From Pseudomonadota bacterium (GTDB lineage: Bacteria > Pseudomonadota > Alphaproteobacteria > Acetobacterales > Acetobacteraceae): a stretch of 6,149 nt of DNA. The position numbers and the translations under genes are program-made. This document shows, piece after piece, positions 4,969 through 6,149 of the stretch. The stretch is from assembly GCA_021845835.1 (NCBI GenBank), contig JAJZVE010000298.1, positions 1-6,149 on the forward strand, read 5' to 3'. The first letter of the stretch is position 1. Each line of letters begins with the position of its first letter. The notes under the pieces are model-generated. The model searched no databases. It was not told the origin of the DNA and saw only the letters and a program-made list of their open reading frames with translations.

Positions 4969-6149
4969 ATGCCCATCGTGCAGCAGGGCAGCATCAATAC
5001 CACGGCGCTGGTGGTGCCCGACCTTTACGTGCAGATCGTGCCGCCGCAGGCGTTGGCGCTCAACGGCGTGCCGACCGACATCGTCGGTGTGGTCGGTAGC
5101 GCCAGTTGGGGGCCGGTGGGCCAGCCGGTGATCGTCGGCAGCATGTCGGACTATGCGGTCGCGTTCGGGCCGGTCATGACGCGCAAATACGACATGGGCA
5201 CGCAGGTTGCGACGGCGGTGCTGCAGGGCGCGCAGAACTTCCGCTGCGTGCGTGCGACCGACGGCACCGACACGGCGGCGTCGCTGACGGTGCCCACGGT
5301 CAATGTCGTGTTTACCGCGACCTATACCGGCACGCTCGGCAACCAGATCGCGGTCGCGCTGACCGGCGGGTCGAAGGCCGGGACGTGGCGGCTTACGGTA
5401 ACGCTGCCAGGTCTGGTGCCGGAGGTGTTCGACAACATTGCGGGCAGCGGCACGGCGTTCTGGCAGGCACTGGCGGCGGCGGTGAACGCCGGGCAGGGGC
5501 CGCAGCGTGGGCCGAGTGCGCTGGTGACGGCGAACGCCAATGGTGCCTCCGCGGCACCGGTCGCCTTCGCCTATTCCTTCGCCACCGGCACGCCGGGCAG
5601 CGACGGCGCGGCCGGCGTCGCCGCGGCCATGCTGGTCGGCGTGGATGCGGTGCCGCGCAAGGGGATGTATGCGCTGCGCGGCCAGGGCTGCTCGATCGCG
5701 CTGCTGGCAGACGCGGACGATGCGACGCAGTGGACGACGCAGGAGGCGTTCGGGCTGTCCGAAGGCATCTACATGATCCTGACCGGCCCGGCCGGGGACA
5801 ACATCGCCAACGCGGTCGCGGCAAAGCAGACGGCGGGACTCGACTCCTATGCCTGCAAGCTGATGTTCGGCGACTGGATCTGGTGGAACGATCCGGTTAA
5901 CGCGAGTTTGCGCGTGGTTTCGCCGCAGGGGTTCGTGGCCGGCCGGCTGGCCAATCTGTCGCCGGAGCAGTCGAGTTTGAACAAGCCGCTGTTCGGCGTG
6001 GTGGCCAGCCAGAAGTCCGGCGCGCCGAGCAGCGGCCAGTCCAGCAGCTATGCTGCCGCCGACCTTTCGGCACTGCTGCAGGCGGGCATCGATGTGATCG
6101 CGAATCCGCAGCCGGGTGGCGCGTTCTGGGGCGTTCGCGGCGGGCACAA
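4969..6149 (+). CDS. contractile tail sheath protein (3' end beyond the window)
   Basis: There is an open frame of 393 codons from ATG 4969 to the window edge with no stop. AGGAG (4956-4960) lies 8 bases before the start. The sheath polymer surrounds the tail tube and contracts on infection. The N-terminal GVPTDIVGVVGSASWGPVGQP (33-53) followed by FGP (66-68) is the typical opening of sheath proteins, in which a phage-type strand with Val-Gly-X-Ala-X-X-Gly-Pro precedes a Tyr/Phe-Gly turn. Residues about 105-210 form a Gly/Thr-rich beta domain like the protruding insert of other sheaths. The last visible residues are WGVRGGH (387-393), a motif I recall from the conserved sheath core, so the missing C-terminal part should hold the strand-exchange domain. 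This gene shows that the phage is of myovirus type. Confidence 0.9.
   Translation, partial: MPIVQQGSINTTALVVPDLYVQIVPPQALALNGVPTDIVGVVGSASWGPVGQPVIVGSMSDYAVAFGPVMTRKYDMGTQVATAVLQGAQNFRCVRATDGTDTAASLTVPTVNVVFTATYTGTLGNQIAVALTGGSKAGTWRLTVTLPGLVPEVFDNIAGSGTAFWQALAAAVNAGQGPQRGPSALVTANANGASAAPVAFAYSFATGTPGSDGAAGVAAAMLVGVDAVPRKGMYALRGQGCSIALLADADDATQWTTQEAFGLSEGIYMILTGPAGDNIANAVAAKQTAGLDSYACKLMFGDWIWWNDPVNASLRVVSPQGFVAGRLANLSPEQSSLNKPLFGVVASQKSGAPSSGQSSSYAAADLSALLQAGIDVIANPQPGGAFWGVRGGH

Noticed and set aside
3765..5003. Minus-strand open frame of 412 codons
   Set aside because: Arg/Pro/Ala-rich low-complexity translation opposite the neck and tail terminator genes; no recognisable domain or ribosome binding site.
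4945..6147. Minus-strand open frame of 400 codons at the right end
   Set aside because: It lies antisense to the confidently identified tail sheath gene and is Arg/His-rich in composition.

Overview
The window is a GC-rich stretch of a tailed-phage structural module, most likely a prophage in an alphaproteobacterium. GC content reaches 48 of 60 bases at 3901-3960. The host guess (Rhodospirillales/Acetobacteraceae type) rests on composition, codon use and the type of intergenic repeat, and is an inference. All supported genes are on the plus strand. The large minus-strand open frames are composition shadows.

Left part (about 93-1483): a compact, translationally coupled three-gene cassette. 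It has a RelE/HigB-like putative toxin (104-613), an overlapping small helix-turn-helix protein that looks like its antitoxin (573-1013), and a protein resembling the DUF6941 family of unknown function, starting at a TTG that overlaps the previous stop (1010-1483). A perfect 9-bp inverted repeat (93-112) contains the toxin start codon and is a good candidate operator. Parts of this cassette are much less GC-rich than the structural genes, so it looks like an accessory (moron) insertion just upstream of the capsid gene. A short gene-free stretch (1484-1622) follows, with two hairpins; the second is followed by seven T residues like an intrinsic terminator.

Right part (1623-6149): the virion assembly genes in typical order. 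They are an N4-gp56-like HK97-fold major capsid protein (1623-2945), a small putative head-tail adaptor (3060-3437), a second putative neck protein (3437-4093), a putative tail terminator with an inserted domain (4107-4940), and the tail sheath protein (4969 to the window end, incomplete). The sheath shows that the virion is contractile (myovirus type). Between capsid and adaptor lies a 105-bp REP-like palindromic repeat (2948-3052) of a kind scattered in many proteobacterial chromosomes. It fills the whole gap, and its end appears to supply the Shine-Dalgarno sequence of the adaptor gene.

The structural genes would build the head, close it and join it to a contractile tail. The left cassette has no evident virion role and more likely serves prophage maintenance or defence against other phages, which is inference. 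The least explained part is the linkage of the toxin/antitoxin-like pair with the DUF6941-like gene under a palindromic control site.
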